Assembly (NCBI RefSeq): GCF_017299535.1
Contig: NZ_CP071238.1
Span: forward strand, 4,092,001 to 4,156,000
Source of the DNA: Serratia marcescens subsp. marcescens ATCC 13880
GTDB lineage: Bacteria > Pseudomonadota > Gammaproteobacteria > Enterobacterales > Enterobacteriaceae
DNA: 64,000 nt
Reading direction: 5' to 3'
In this document: positions 18,391 to 26,603 of the stretch, piece by piece
Layout of the letters: each line of letters starts with the position of its first letter
How positions within the stretch are numbered: position 1 is the first letter of the stretch
Made by a program: the position numbers and the translations under genes
The notes under the pieces: generated by a model
Database searches by the model: none
What the model was told of the DNA's origin: nothing
What the model saw: only the letters and a program-made list of their open reading frames with translations

Positions 18391-19275
18391 ATGTTTAAGA
18401 AATCACTGTTAACTCTGGCCTTCACCGGCGTCGCCACACTGAGCACTTACGCCACCGCTGCCGATACCCTGACCATGGAAGTGTATAACCCGGGCGAGAA
18501 AAGCGTGTTCCCGGTGTCTTCCGAAATCGTCAGCGGCCAACACGAAGTGGCGCTGATTGACGCTCAGTTCCAGCGTAACGATGCCGAAGAGCTGGTGAAA
18601 AAGATCAAGGCGACCGGCAAGAAGCTGACCACCGTCTACATCAGCCACTCAGACCCGGATTTCTATTTCGGTCTGGACGTGATTAAGGCGGCCTTCCCGG
18701 AGGCGAAAATCATCGCTTCGCCAGGCACCATCAAGGACATCAACGCCACCAAAGACGGCAAAGTCGCCTATTGGGGCCCGATCCTGAAAGACAACGCGCC
18801 GAAAACCGTGATCGTGCCGCAGCCGCTGCAGGGCGACAGCTTCACCATCGACGGCCAGAAAGTGGAAGTGAAAGGCCTGAACGGCCCGACCCCCGATCGC
18901 ACCTTCGTCTGGATCCCGGCGCTGAAAGCGGTCGTGGGCGGCGTCGCGGTCGCCGGTGACAATATCCATCCGTGGATCGCCGACAACCAGACCGAGGAAT
19001 CGCGCCAGCACTGGCAGCAGACGCTGAAAAACATCGAAGCGCTGAAGCCGCAGGTCGTCGTGCCGGGCCACTTCCTGCCAGGCGCCGCGCAAACGCTGGC
19101 ATCGGTGCACTTTACCCAGAAATACCTGACCACGCTGGAAGCCGAACTGCCGAAGGCCAAGGACTCCGCCGCGCTGATTGAAGCGATGAAAAAGCACTAC
19201 CCGACGCTGAAAGACGAATCGAGCCTGGAACTGAGCGCAAAAGTGCTGAAAGGCGAGATGAAGTGGCCGCAATAA
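18391..19275 (+). CDS. Exported metallo-beta-lactamase-fold protein with altered metal motif
   Basis: A 294-residue protein with a Sec signal peptide (MFKKSLLTLAFTGVATLSTYATAA, cleavage likely after residue 24), so periplasmic. The fold is metallo-beta-lactamase: a strand-loop at residues 83-93 (YISHSDPDFYFG) takes the place of the usual HxHxDH. H86 and D90 are kept, but the second His is D88 and the fourth ligand is F91. The later VVPGHFLPG histidine is retained. Zinc binding and hydrolase activity are therefore uncertain. The divergent LysR gene probably controls it, and a thiol-disulfide family gene follows 68 bp downstream. Confidence 0.8.
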   Translation: MFKKSLLTLAFTGVATLSTYATAADTLTMEVYNPGEKSVFPVSSEIVSGQHEVALIDAQFQRNDAEELVKKIKATGKKLTTVYISHSDPDFYFGLDVIKAAFPEAKIIASPGTIKDINATKDGKVAYWGPILKDNAPKTVIVPQPLQGDSFTIDGQKVEVKGLNGPTPDRTFVWIPALKAVVGGVAVAGDNIHPWIADNQTEESRQHWQQTLKNIEALKPQVVVPGHFLPGAAQTLASVHFTQKYLTTLEAELPKAKDSAALIEAMKKHYPTLKDESSLELSAKVLKGEMKWPQ

Positions 19276-19343
19276 GCGCCCCTGCGTGATTGAACCAGCC
19301 CCGGCGCCGCGGCGAGTTGCCGCGCGCCAAGCGAGGAGTAAAG

Positions 19344-19991
19344 ATGACCGAAACCACGTTACATTACATTTTCGATCCGCTGTGTGGCTGGTGCTATGGC
19401 GCCGCGCCGCTGGTGAAAGCGGCTCAGAGCCTCCCCGGGCTGAAGATCGTGCCGCACGCCGGCGGCATGATGACCGGCAACAATCGCCGCCAGATCACCG
19501 ACGAGTGGCGCAACTATGTCATTCCGCACGACAAACGCATCGCCGAAATGACGGGCCAGCCGTTCGGCGAAGCCTATTTCAACGGCCTGCTGCGCGACAC
19601 CACGGCGGTGATGGATTCCGAACCGCCGATCACCGCTATCCTGGCGGCGGAAAAGCTGTCTGGACGCGGGCTGGACATGTTGCACCGCATTCAGCAGGCG
19701 CACTATAAGGAAGGTCGGCGCATCGCCGACACGCCGGTGCTGGAAGCGTTGGCGAAAGAGCTGGGGTTGCCTTCGGCGGCGTTTATCGCCGAAATGCGCT
19801 TCAACAGCGGCGCACCGACCGCGCAACACATCGCGGAAAGCCGGGCGCTGCTCGCCAAAGTGCAAGGCCAGGGCTTCCCGACCTTTGCGCTGCAGGACAG
19901 CGAAGGCCGCCTGCATCTGCTGCCGGCCGGGAACTATCTGGGCAATGTGGAAGCCTGGAAGAACCTGCTGGGCGCCGCCGCGCTGGCGTAA
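19344..19991 (+). CDS. DsbA-family (FrnE-like) thioredoxin-fold protein
   Basis: A 215-residue protein of the DSBA-like thioredoxin family. The redox motif C14-G-W-C17 lies in FDPLCGWCYGAAP, and a cis-proline loop is suggested by GQGFPTFAL. There is no signal peptide, so it is cytoplasmic, unlike true DsbA. The start at 19344 is chosen because GAGGAG lies 8 bp upstream; the longer frame adds 18 arginine-rich residues. It probably shares a transcript with the MBL-fold gene, which suggests a joint redox or detoxification role, but this is inference. Confidence 0.82.
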   Translation: MTETTLHYIFDPLCGWCYGAAPLVKAAQSLPGLKIVPHAGGMMTGNNRRQITDEWRNYVIPHDKRIAEMTGQPFGEAYFNGLLRDTTAVMDSEPPITAILAAEKLSGRGLDMLHRIQQAHYKEGRRIADTPVLEALAKELGLPSAAFIAEMRFNSGAPTAQHIAESRALLAKVQGQGFPTFALQDSEGRLHLLPAGNYLGNVEAWKNLLGAAALA

Positions 19992-19996
19992 CCCTT

Positions 19997-20019
19997 CTCG
20001 CCCCGCTCGCCGGGGCGAG
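19997..20019. terminator. Hairpin between convergent genes
   Basis: CTCGCCCCG and CGGGGCGAG form a 9-bp stem with a five-base loop, right after the DsbA-family gene and abutting the stop codon of the next, opposite-strand gene. No T-tract follows. Confidence 0.4.
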
Positions 20020-20727
20020 TCATTCGACCCGCACGAACCGCCCTTCCGCCCGCACGTTGTGACCGAACCCGCAATCCCCCCGCGTATGCATCTCCAGCGC
20101 TTGTTCGCCAAACGCCATCGTCACGTCGCAGACCTGCGCGCTTTCCGCTTCATGCTGGTGGTAGACAGCCTTGCCGTGTTCGATCGGCAGCTCGGCGGTG
20201 AAGTCGCCCATGTTCGGCCCGTAATACAGTCCCATCTGCGGCATGGCGTAGCCGGAAAACGCGATCAACCAGCGCTCGCCCTGCGGCTTCACCGCCACTT
20301 CGCTCCACACGCCGCGCCCGGCGTATTGCCAATACACGCCGCCCGGCCCCTTGGGCTGCGGCTGCTGCGCCAGGCGTTGGCGCAACAGGCTCATGTTGTG
20401 CTGCGATTTGTCGTCGTGCGGCGCCAGCGCCAGATAGGCCTGCGCCTTGAGCAATTCCCCGGCGTGCATCAGCGACAGCGCCACGTTGTTGTAAGCCGTG
20501 GCGACAGCCTGCTCGCTCAGGCCGCAAAACTCGCTCCAGGCCGCCTGATCGCGAAAGATGTCGGCGGCTTTGGCGTAATCCTGCCGCTGATAGGCCTTTT
20601 TTCCCAGTTCGGCGTAGCTCGCCACCTTTTGACAGTCGGCGGCGATGTCCGGCTCGTCAATGTGCGCCCAGGCCCGGGCGCTGGCGAAGACGCCGCAGGT
20701 CAGCAACAGGGGAAACCAAGCCTTCAT
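20020..20727 (-). CDS. Exported protein of unknown function with TPR-like N-terminal part
   Basis: I do not recognise this 235-residue protein. It has a Sec signal peptide (MKAWFPLLLTCGVFASARAWA, cut likely after residue 21). It is followed by a helical stretch, about residues 32-120, with TPR-like spacing of A, L, Y and G residues (YAELGKKAYQRQDYAKAADI, ATAYNNVALSLMHAGELLKA). The C-terminal half is beta-rich (GVWSEVAVKPQGERWLIAFS, MGLYYGPNMGDFTAELP). Four cysteines suggest periplasmic disulfides. An AGGAT ribosome site precedes the ATG. It stands alone between two oppositely oriented genes. Confidence 0.75.
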   Translation of the reverse strand: MKAWFPLLLTCGVFASARAWAHIDEPDIAADCQKVASYAELGKKAYQRQDYAKAADIFRDQAAWSEFCGLSEQAVATAYNNVALSLMHAGELLKAQAYLALAPHDDKSQHNMSLLRQRLAQQPQPKGPGGVYWQYAGRGVWSEVAVKPQGERWLIAFSGYAMPQMGLYYGPNMGDFTAELPIEHGKAVYHQHEAESAQVCDVTMAFGEQALEMHTRGDCGFGHNVRAEGRFVRVE

Positions 20728-20932
20728 CGTTTATCCTTTCTGCAAAAATTCAGCGCCAGTATAACCGCCCTGCGCCGGAGTGTATGCCGCAATTGCGCCC
20801 GCCAGCGCGCCGCTGACGATTCAGCCGCCTTATTTCAAACGGTTAGCGGAGTCAAAACTGCTTACAGTCGCGGTTTGTTTGTTACCGGCCCGCAGCCCAT
20901 GCTGAACAAAACATCGCAATTATCGAGCCGTT

Positions 20933-22660
20933 ATGAACGCAACCCCCTTGCAGAAACACGCCGTGTGGCAGTTGATCAAACCCTTTTGGGTGTCTGAGGA
21001 GCGGTGGCGCGCCTGGATGATGCTAACAGCCATCGTCGTCCTGTCGCTTGGTCTGGTCTATATCAGCGTGCAGATCAACCAGTGGAACCAGGTGTTCTAC
21101 GATGCGTTGCAGAACAAAAACTACCCGGTGTTCAAGGCGCAGCTGTGGCGCTTCACCTATCTGGCGCTGATCTTCATCGTGCTGGCGGTCTACAAGATCT
21201 ACCTGACTCAGGGGCTGCAGATGCGCTGGCGGCGCTGGATGACGGAAAAGTTCATGGGAAAATGGCTGGCGCACCAGGCGTATTACCATACCGAGCAGCA
21301 GCAGATCGTCGATAACCCCGATCAGCGTATCGCTGAAGATCTCAACGTACTGACCCAATATACCCTGTCACTGTCGCTCGGGCTGCTCTCCAGCCTGGTG
21401 ACGCTGTTTTCCTTTATCGACATTTTATGGCACGTCAGCGGGCCGATGACCTTCGCGCTCGGTCAACACGCCATCACCTTGCCCGGCTATATGGTGTGGT
21501 TCGCGCTGCTGTATGCGGTGCTGGGATCGCTGCTGATCTGGTGGGTCGGCAAACCGCTGGTCATGCTGGGCTTTAACCAGGAGCGGTATGAGGCGAACTT
21601 CCGTTTCGGCCTGATCCGCATCCGCGAAAACAACGACGCCATTGCGCTATACCACGGCGAACCGCGCGAGGCGCAACAGTTGGGTGACCGTTTCGACACC
21701 ATTCGCAGCAACTGGTGGGCGATCATGCGCATCACCCGGCGGCTGAACATCGCCACCAACTTCTACGGCCAGTTCGCCATCGTGTTTCCCCTGCTGGTGG
21801 CGGCGCCGCGCTACTTCTCCGACGCCATTCAGATGGGCGGCCTGATGCAGATCGCCTCGGCCTTCGGCCAGGTGCAGGGTGCGCTGTCGTGGTTTATCGA
21901 CGCGTTTAACGACTTGGCGACCTGGAAAGCCTGCGTTAACCGTTTGGCCGGCTTCAACGCCGCCGTCGATCAGGTTCACCATCAGCCGCGCGGCATTCAG
22001 CTGCGGGAAGAGACCGCCCATCCGTTGACGCTGGATAACCTCAGCCTGAACTTGCCCGACGGCCAACCGCTGCTGGCCGGCGCAGAGATGACGCTGCAAC
22101 GCGGCGATCGCCTGCTGATCGTCGGCCCTTCCGGCTGCGGCAAGTCGACGCTGCTGCGGGCCATCGCCGGTATCTGGCCTTACGGCGCGGGCGCCATCGG
22201 GGTGGCGGCCAACGCCAACACGCTGTTCCTGCCCCAGCGCAGCTACATTCCGATCGGCACGCTGCGCGAGGCGCTGAGCTACCCGAGCCTGGCGTCAGAA
22301 TACAGCGACGAACAGCTGATACGGGTGCTGGAAAACTGCCGTCTGAAACACCTGCAGCGCTGGCTGGATACCTCCGCCAACTGGAGCCATCGCCTGTCGC
22401 CGGGAGAGCAACAGCGGCTGGCGTTCGCCCGCGCCCTGTTGATTCGCCCGAGCATCCTGTTCCTCGACGAGGCCACCAGCGCGCTGGACGACGAAACCGA
22501 GCAGCTGATGTACTGCCTGCTGGTGGATGAACTGCCGGACATGACGCTGATCAGCGTAGCGCACCGCAACAGCGTGGCGAAGTACCATCAGACCTGCTGG
22601 CGCTTCAGCCGCGGCGAAGACCAACCGGCGCGCCTGGCGCTTAGCCCGTTGCCGGCATAA
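20933..22660 (+). CDS. YddA-like ABC transporter, fused permease and ATPase
   Basis: A 575-residue half-transporter of the SbmA/BacA-type exporter group with fused ATPase, like E. coli YddA (561 aa). The N-terminal 330 residues carry about six transmembrane helices and the SbmA/BacA-like signature NQWNQVFYDALQNKN and NPDQRIAEDL. The ATPase domain has Walker A GPSGCGKST, signature LSPGEQQR and Walker B ILFLDEATSALD. It acts as a homodimer in the inner membrane. The substrate is unknown. The ribosome site is weak. It ends in a good terminator shared with the convergent aga operon. Confidence 0.85.
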   Translation: MNATPLQKHAVWQLIKPFWVSEERWRAWMMLTAIVVLSLGLVYISVQINQWNQVFYDALQNKNYPVFKAQLWRFTYLALIFIVLAVYKIYLTQGLQMRWRRWMTEKFMGKWLAHQAYYHTEQQQIVDNPDQRIAEDLNVLTQYTLSLSLGLLSSLVTLFSFIDILWHVSGPMTFALGQHAITLPGYMVWFALLYAVLGSLLIWWVGKPLVMLGFNQERYEANFRFGLIRIRENNDAIALYHGEPREAQQLGDRFDTIRSNWWAIMRITRRLNIATNFYGQFAIVFPLLVAAPRYFSDAIQMGGLMQIASAFGQVQGALSWFIDAFNDLATWKACVNRLAGFNAAVDQVHHQPRGIQLREETAHPLTLDNLSLNLPDGQPLLAGAEMTLQRGDRLLIVGPSGCGKSTLLRAIAGIWPYGAGAIGVAANANTLFLPQRSYIPIGTLREALSYPSLASEYSDEQLIRVLENCRLKHLQRWLDTSANWSHRLSPGEQQRLAFARALLIRPSILFLDEATSALDDETEQLMYCLLVDELPDMTLISVAHRNSVAKYHQTCWRFSRGEDQPARLALSPLPA

Positions 22661-22669
22661 CTCACGAAG

Positions 22670-22693
22670 CCGGGCGCGGGCGCGCCCGGTTTT
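22670..22693 (+). terminator. Rho-independent terminator after the YddA-like gene
   Basis: CCGGGCGCG and CGCGCCCGG form a perfect 9-bp GC stem with a two-base centre, followed by TTTT, 9 bp after the stop codon. It may also slow transcripts from the convergent agaF side. Confidence 0.75.
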
Positions 22694-22696
22694 CGT

Positions 22697-23131
22697 TCAG
22701 ATGCCATCGGCCTGCGCGTCTTCGCACTTCACCCGGCGGCGTTCATGCCACAGGCTGGTCAGGCCGCGTTTACCGCACGCCAAAGCCATCTCGCGAAATT
22801 CATCCAGATTCAGCCCATCGCGCTCCAGCATCATTTCCGCCGCCAACTGCATGTTGACGCCGGTGAGCACTTCGCAATCGCCCTGCGCATCCGCCAGTTC
22901 GCAGGCGCTGCGAAACGGCGAACCGCCGAGCATATCGGTCAGGAACACCACACCGTCCGGCTGCGCCACCGCCGCCAGCGCCGAGCGTAGGGCGTCGTTG
23001 AGTTGCGCGGTGCTCATCTGTTCGGGGAAATCGACCGCCGCACAGTGCCGCTGCGGCCCCACCACCTGTTCCACCGCCTGCAACAGCCCGGTGGCAAAGC
23101 CGCCGTGGCCGGTAATCACAATGCCTGGCAT
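22697..23131 (-). CDS. agaF: PTS enzyme IIA, mannose family (N-acetylgalactosamine type)
   Basis: A 144-residue cytoplasmic phosphocarrier of the mannose-class PTS. The phosphorylated histidine is H9 in MPGIVITGHGGFATG. The sequence resembles AgaF/ManX IIA domains (GVVFLTDMLGGSPFRSAC). It receives phosphate from HPr and passes it to the IIB protein encoded upstream. GAGGAG precedes the ATG. It is the last gene of the aga-type operon, and no further sugar-catabolic gene follows. Confidence 0.85.
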   Translation of the reverse strand: MPGIVITGHGGFATGLLQAVEQVVGPQRHCAAVDFPEQMSTAQLNDALRSALAAVAQPDGVVFLTDMLGGSPFRSACELADAQGDCEVLTGVNMQLAAEMMLERDGLNLDEFREMALACGKRGLTSLWHERRRVKCEDAQADGI

Positions 23132-23141
23132 AGCCCGCTCC

Positions 23142-24035
23142 TCACAAAATACCGATAAATTTGCCCGCCACGCCGATCGCTACGGTGACGCCAATCAGCT
23201 TCACCGGCGAGAAACCGCGCTTCATCAGGAAGAAAATGAGCAGCGTGAAGCACAGCGGCAACAAGTTGGGCATCAGCTTGTCCAGCACGTCGGTCTGCAG
23301 CGCCACGCTGGCCTTGCCGGCGTGCATCACCAGCGGCGTGGACAGGTGCACATACGAGGCCACCAGCGCGCCGATCACCGTCATGCCGACGATCGACGCG
23401 GCGTGAGAAATGCGCCGGGTGTGGGTCTTCAGCAGCGCCAGCGCGCTGGTGCCGGCCTGATAACCGTAGTGCGCCAGCCCAAAACGCAGGCCGAAGTGGA
23501 ACAGATTGAACAGCAGCAGGAAGACGATCGGCCCGAACAGGCTGCCCTCCAATGCCAGCGAAGCGCCTATGCCGGCGCAGATCGGCAACAGCGTCAGCCA
23601 AAACAGCGCGTCGCCGATGCCGCCGAGCGGCCCCATCAGCGCCACTTTCACCGCGCGAATGGTGGAGATCTTCTCCTTGTTCTGCTCCATCGCCAGCACC
23701 AAACCAGACAGGAAGGTGACGTCGAACGGGTGCACGTTGATAAATTCCATGTGCATCTTCATCGAGTTGGCCAGATCCTGCGGGTTGCGGTGGATCTTGC
23801 GCAGCCCGGGGATCAACTGATACAGCCAGCCGCCCGCCTGCATGCGCTCGTAGTTGAACGACGCCTGCAACAGCAGCGAACGCCAGGCCATGCGGTTGAT
23901 GTCGCCGCGCGTCAGCGCTTCGGCGGGCTGGCTGTCCAGATAATCGTCCTGCTCCACCTGGCTGGTGGCCAGCGCCTGCGCCATGCGCTGCTCGGCCTTT
24001 TGCGCCAGCAGATCGTCGGAATCGTTAAATGCCAT
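23142..24035 (-). CDS. agaE: PTS enzyme IID, mannose family
   Basis: Membrane component IID (297 aa) of the mannose-class permease. The N-terminal part is soluble and helical, with family blocks WRSLLLQASFNYERMQAGGW and MEFINVHPFDVTFLSGLV. LMGPLGGIGDALFW and several C-terminal transmembrane segments follow. With IIC it forms the sugar channel. Its start overlaps the end of the IIC gene by 11 bp, which indicates translational coupling. It ends 10 bp before the IIA start codon. Confidence 0.88.
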   Translation of the reverse strand: MAFNDSDDLLAQKAEQRMAQALATSQVEQDDYLDSQPAEALTRGDINRMAWRSLLLQASFNYERMQAGGWLYQLIPGLRKIHRNPQDLANSMKMHMEFINVHPFDVTFLSGLVLAMEQNKEKISTIRAVKVALMGPLGGIGDALFWLTLLPICAGIGASLALEGSLFGPIVFLLLFNLFHFGLRFGLAHYGYQAGTSALALLKTHTRRISHAASIVGMTVIGALVASYVHLSTPLVMHAGKASVALQTDVLDKLMPNLLPLCFTLLIFFLMKRGFSPVKLIGVTVAIGVAGKFIGIL

Positions 24036-24804
24036 CTTCGGCGTCCTCCTGCGGAGCGGGCCGGGCGGTCGCCTCTGCCGTGCCGCGTTGCGTGTTGAAG
24101 AAATCGATCAGGGCGATCGCCAGGGCGCCCAGCGCCACCGCCAGGATCGGCAGCTTGAGGAACGTGACCGAGATGAAACCGAGGATAAAATAGGCCACGT
24201 AGGTTTTTTTCATCATCACTTTCATCAGCAGCGAGAAGCCGATCGCCGGCATCATGCCGCCCGCCACCGCCAGCCCGTCCAGCAGCCAGCCCGGCGCCTT
24301 CTGCACCATGGCGCTGGCCGCATCGGCGCCGAAGTAAATCGGCAGGAACGCCACCACGAAATAGAAGATGAACAGAATGCTGATGCCCAGGTAATTCACC
24401 CGTTCGATGCCGCGCCAGTTCAGCGCTTTCACCATGCGATCGCAGCGGTGCATCATCGGTGAGTACAGCGTAAACAGCAGCGTGATGCAGCCCTGCACCG
24501 CAATCGAGAACGGCACCGCCACGCCGATCGCCACTTTAGGGTCGGCCTTGGTCAGAATGGCGAACGCGGTGCCGATCACTCCGCCGATCACCACGTTCGG
24601 CGGTTGGGCGCCCGCCAGCGGCACCATGCCCATCCACACCAGCTCCAGCGTGCCGCCCACCAGCAACCCGGTGTAGACGTCGCCCAAAATCAGCCCCACC
24701 AGCGGCCCCATCACCACCGGCCGGTGGAAATGGGTCAGACCGTCGAACAGGTCAACCCCGGCCAATCCGGCCAACAACGCAATCAATAGCGCATCCGTCA
24801 ACAT
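24025..24804 (-). CDS. agaW: PTS enzyme IIC, mannose family
   Basis: Inner-membrane permease IIC subunit. It resembles AgaW (LAGVDLFDGLTHFHRPVVMG, TGLLVGGTLELVWMGMVPLA, GAQPPNVVIGG). The start was placed at the ATG at 24804 (MLTDALLIALL, 259 aa) because a very strong GGGGGGAA ribosome site lies 4 bp upstream; the longer frame adds six residues over that site. The gene lies 14 bp after IIB and overlaps IID. Confidence 0.88.
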   Translation of the reverse strand: MLTDALLIALLAGLAGVDLFDGLTHFHRPVVMGPLVGLILGDVYTGLLVGGTLELVWMGMVPLAGAQPPNVVIGGVIGTAFAILTKADPKVAIGVAVPFSIAVQGCITLLFTLYSPMMHRCDRMVKALNWRGIERVNYLGISILFIFYFVVAFLPIYFGADAASAMVQKAPGWLLDGLAVAGGMMPAIGFSLLMKVMMKKTYVAYFILGFISVTFLKLPILAVALGALAIALIDFFNTQRGTAEATARPAPQEDAEDGI

Positions 24805-24818
24805 GCTTCCCCCCTGGC

Positions 24819-25295
24819 TCAAAAGAGCAGTTTGCCGATCGCCTCGCCCGCTTCATCCGGCACCCGGCGCACTTCGCACTCCACGCCCAGTTCCGCCAGC
24901 GCGCGGAACGCGGCCACGTCGCCGTCGTCCAGCGACACCGTTTTGTGCACCTGCCGCTTCCCCTCGGCGAAGTGCATGTTGCCGACGTTGACGAAACGGA
25001 TCGGCACCCCGCCGCGCACCAGCGTCAACACATCCTGCGGCGTTTTGCACACCAGGAAGATCTTCTGCCGATCCGCCGCCTTGTGGATCACGTCGATGGT
25101 TTTCTGCAGCGTGAAATAACGGGTCTGCACCCCTTCCGCCACCACCATGTCCATCAGGTTCTGCTGCACCGGATCGGCGGCGGCCTCGTCGTTGGCCACC
25201 ACTACCAGGTTGGCGCCGAGGGTATTGGTCCAGGTCACGCCCACCTGGCCGTGCACCAGACGATTGTCGATGCGAGTCATTAAAATGTTCGGCAT
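24819..25295 (-). CDS. agaV: PTS enzyme IIB, mannose family
   Basis: A 158-residue cytoplasmic IIB domain. The phosphorylated histidine is H15 in RIDNRLVHGQVGVTW. The sequence tracks E. coli AgaV closely (NLVVVANDEAAADPVQQNLM and FLVCKTPQDVLTLV), which supports N-acetylgalactosamine or a related amino sugar as substrate. The start lies immediately after the kbaZ stop codon, with GGAGGG inside the end of kbaZ. Confidence 0.88.
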   Translation of the reverse strand: MPNILMTRIDNRLVHGQVGVTWTNTLGANLVVVANDEAAADPVQQNLMDMVVAEGVQTRYFTLQKTIDVIHKAADRQKIFLVCKTPQDVLTLVRGGVPIRFVNVGNMHFAEGKRQVHKTVSLDDGDVAAFRALAELGVECEVRRVPDEAGEAIGKLLF

Positions 25296-25296
25296 G

Positions 25297-26580
25297 TCAG
25301 CGGCCCTCCGGGTAACAGGCGGCGTGGTAATCGTCGAGCACCTGCGTCACTTTATGCAGCACCCACTCCTGCGGATCGGCGCTCAATTCGCCGGCGTTCA
25401 GCGCCCGCGCCTGATCCGGCAGGTACTGGCTGAGCAGCGCCAGCGGCGCCGGGCTGCGGCGCAGGTTGTCCAGCAAACCGTCGACCGCCTGCTGCACCTG
25501 CGGCTGCGGCCAGTAGTAACGCACCCGATCGCTCAGGCTGTAGTGGCGATCGAGATACTGTTGGTGCGGCGTGCCGTGGTAATAGCGGCTCCATTGCTGC
25601 GGCTGCTCGCGCATCACCTGCTCCAGCGTGGCGCACAGCTGCGCCGACTGGCGTTCCCCCAACCATTCGCGTTCGATGCGATCGAGGGCGAACAGCGCTT
25701 CGCGCAGCGCGAAGGTCAGCGCCGGCCCCACCTTCAGGATGGCGAAGTGATCGCGCACCAGTTGGCGGTAGGCCTGCGGCGGTTGGTAATCCGTAGAGTG
25801 CGCTTCATAGATCATGCCCGGCTGCCGTTCGATGAAATGGCTCAATGCGTCGGCGCGCTGCGGTTGGTAATGCTCAACGCTGTGGTGATCGAACTCGACG
25901 CCCGGCTGCACCACCAGCGCGATAGTTCGCAGCCAGGCATCGTTCAGCTCGGCTTTTTGCCAGGCGATACGATGCGTTTCCAGCGTTTGCGCCACCGCCT
26001 GCGGCGTGGTGACCTGCAGACCCGCCAGCGCCTCCTGCGCGCCGCCCGGCACCGGCACCTCGGTGCCGATCACATAGACCGGCGCTTCGCCGCCGCTCTG
26101 CGCCCAGGCGCGTTCCGCCACCGCGCACAAACGCGCCGCCCGCTCGGCAACCGTGGCATCCCCCAGGGGCGAGGGATCATCGGCGCACGACATGGAACAA
26201 TCGAGGTGAATTTTGCGAAATCCGGCGCGAACGTAATCGTCTATCAAGGTTTCCGCCAGCGCCATCGCTTCCTGAGCCGGGCGATCTTGCCAGGCGTTTG
26301 GCCCCAGATGATCGCCACCCAGCCACACGCGCTCGCGCGCCAGGCCCACTTCATCCGCCAGACGCCACAACCCATCGCGGAACTGGGCCGCCGTTTGGCC
26401 GGTATAGCCGCCGAATTGATTGACCTGGTTGGACGTCGCCTCCACCAACACCGGCGTGCCGCGGGCTTTGGCCTGCCGCAGCGCGGCCTTCAGAACCCAG
26501 GGATGGGCAGAACAGACGGAAAAGATCCCGACCGGCATACCGGCCTTGTGCTGCTCGACAAGCTGTAACAACTGCTGCAT
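25297..26580 (-). CDS. kbaZ: Tagatose-1,6-bisphosphate aldolase, non-catalytic subunit KbaZ/GatZ
   Basis: KbaZ/GatZ-family protein (427 aa, as in E. coli KbaZ), the subunit needed for stability and full activity of the KbaY or GatY tagatose-bisphosphate aldolase. Typical blocks are FSVCSAHPWVLKAAL, VLVEATSNQVNQFGGYTG, VWLGGDHLGPNAW, HLDCSMSCADDP and YEAHSTDYQ. The start at 26580 (MQQLLQLVEQHKAG) fits the family; the upstream 68 residues of the open frame are not protein-like. No catalytic kbaY gene is in this cluster. It is 23 bp downstream of agaR. Confidence 0.9.
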   Translation of the reverse strand: MQQLLQLVEQHKAGMPVGIFSVCSAHPWVLKAALRQAKARGTPVLVEATSNQVNQFGGYTGQTAAQFRDGLWRLADEVGLARERVWLGGDHLGPNAWQDRPAQEAMALAETLIDDYVRAGFRKIHLDCSMSCADDPSPLGDATVAERAARLCAVAERAWAQSGGEAPVYVIGTEVPVPGGAQEALAGLQVTTPQAVAQTLETHRIAWQKAELNDAWLRTIALVVQPGVEFDHHSVEHYQPQRADALSHFIERQPGMIYEAHSTDYQPPQAYRQLVRDHFAILKVGPALTFALREALFALDRIEREWLGERQSAQLCATLEQVMREQPQQWSRYYHGTPHQQYLDRHYSLSDRVRYYWPQPQVQQAVDGLLDNLRRSPAPLALLSQYLPDQARALNAGELSADPQEWVLHKVTQVLDDYHAACYPEGR

Positions 26581-26603
26581 GAAGCCCCCATGCAGGCGCC
26601 CTG

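Noticed and set aside
18391..19275. Antibiotic-hydrolysing metallo-beta-lactamase
   Set aside because: The HxHxDH motif is not intact (HSDPDF), so a resistance role should not be assigned from the fold alone.
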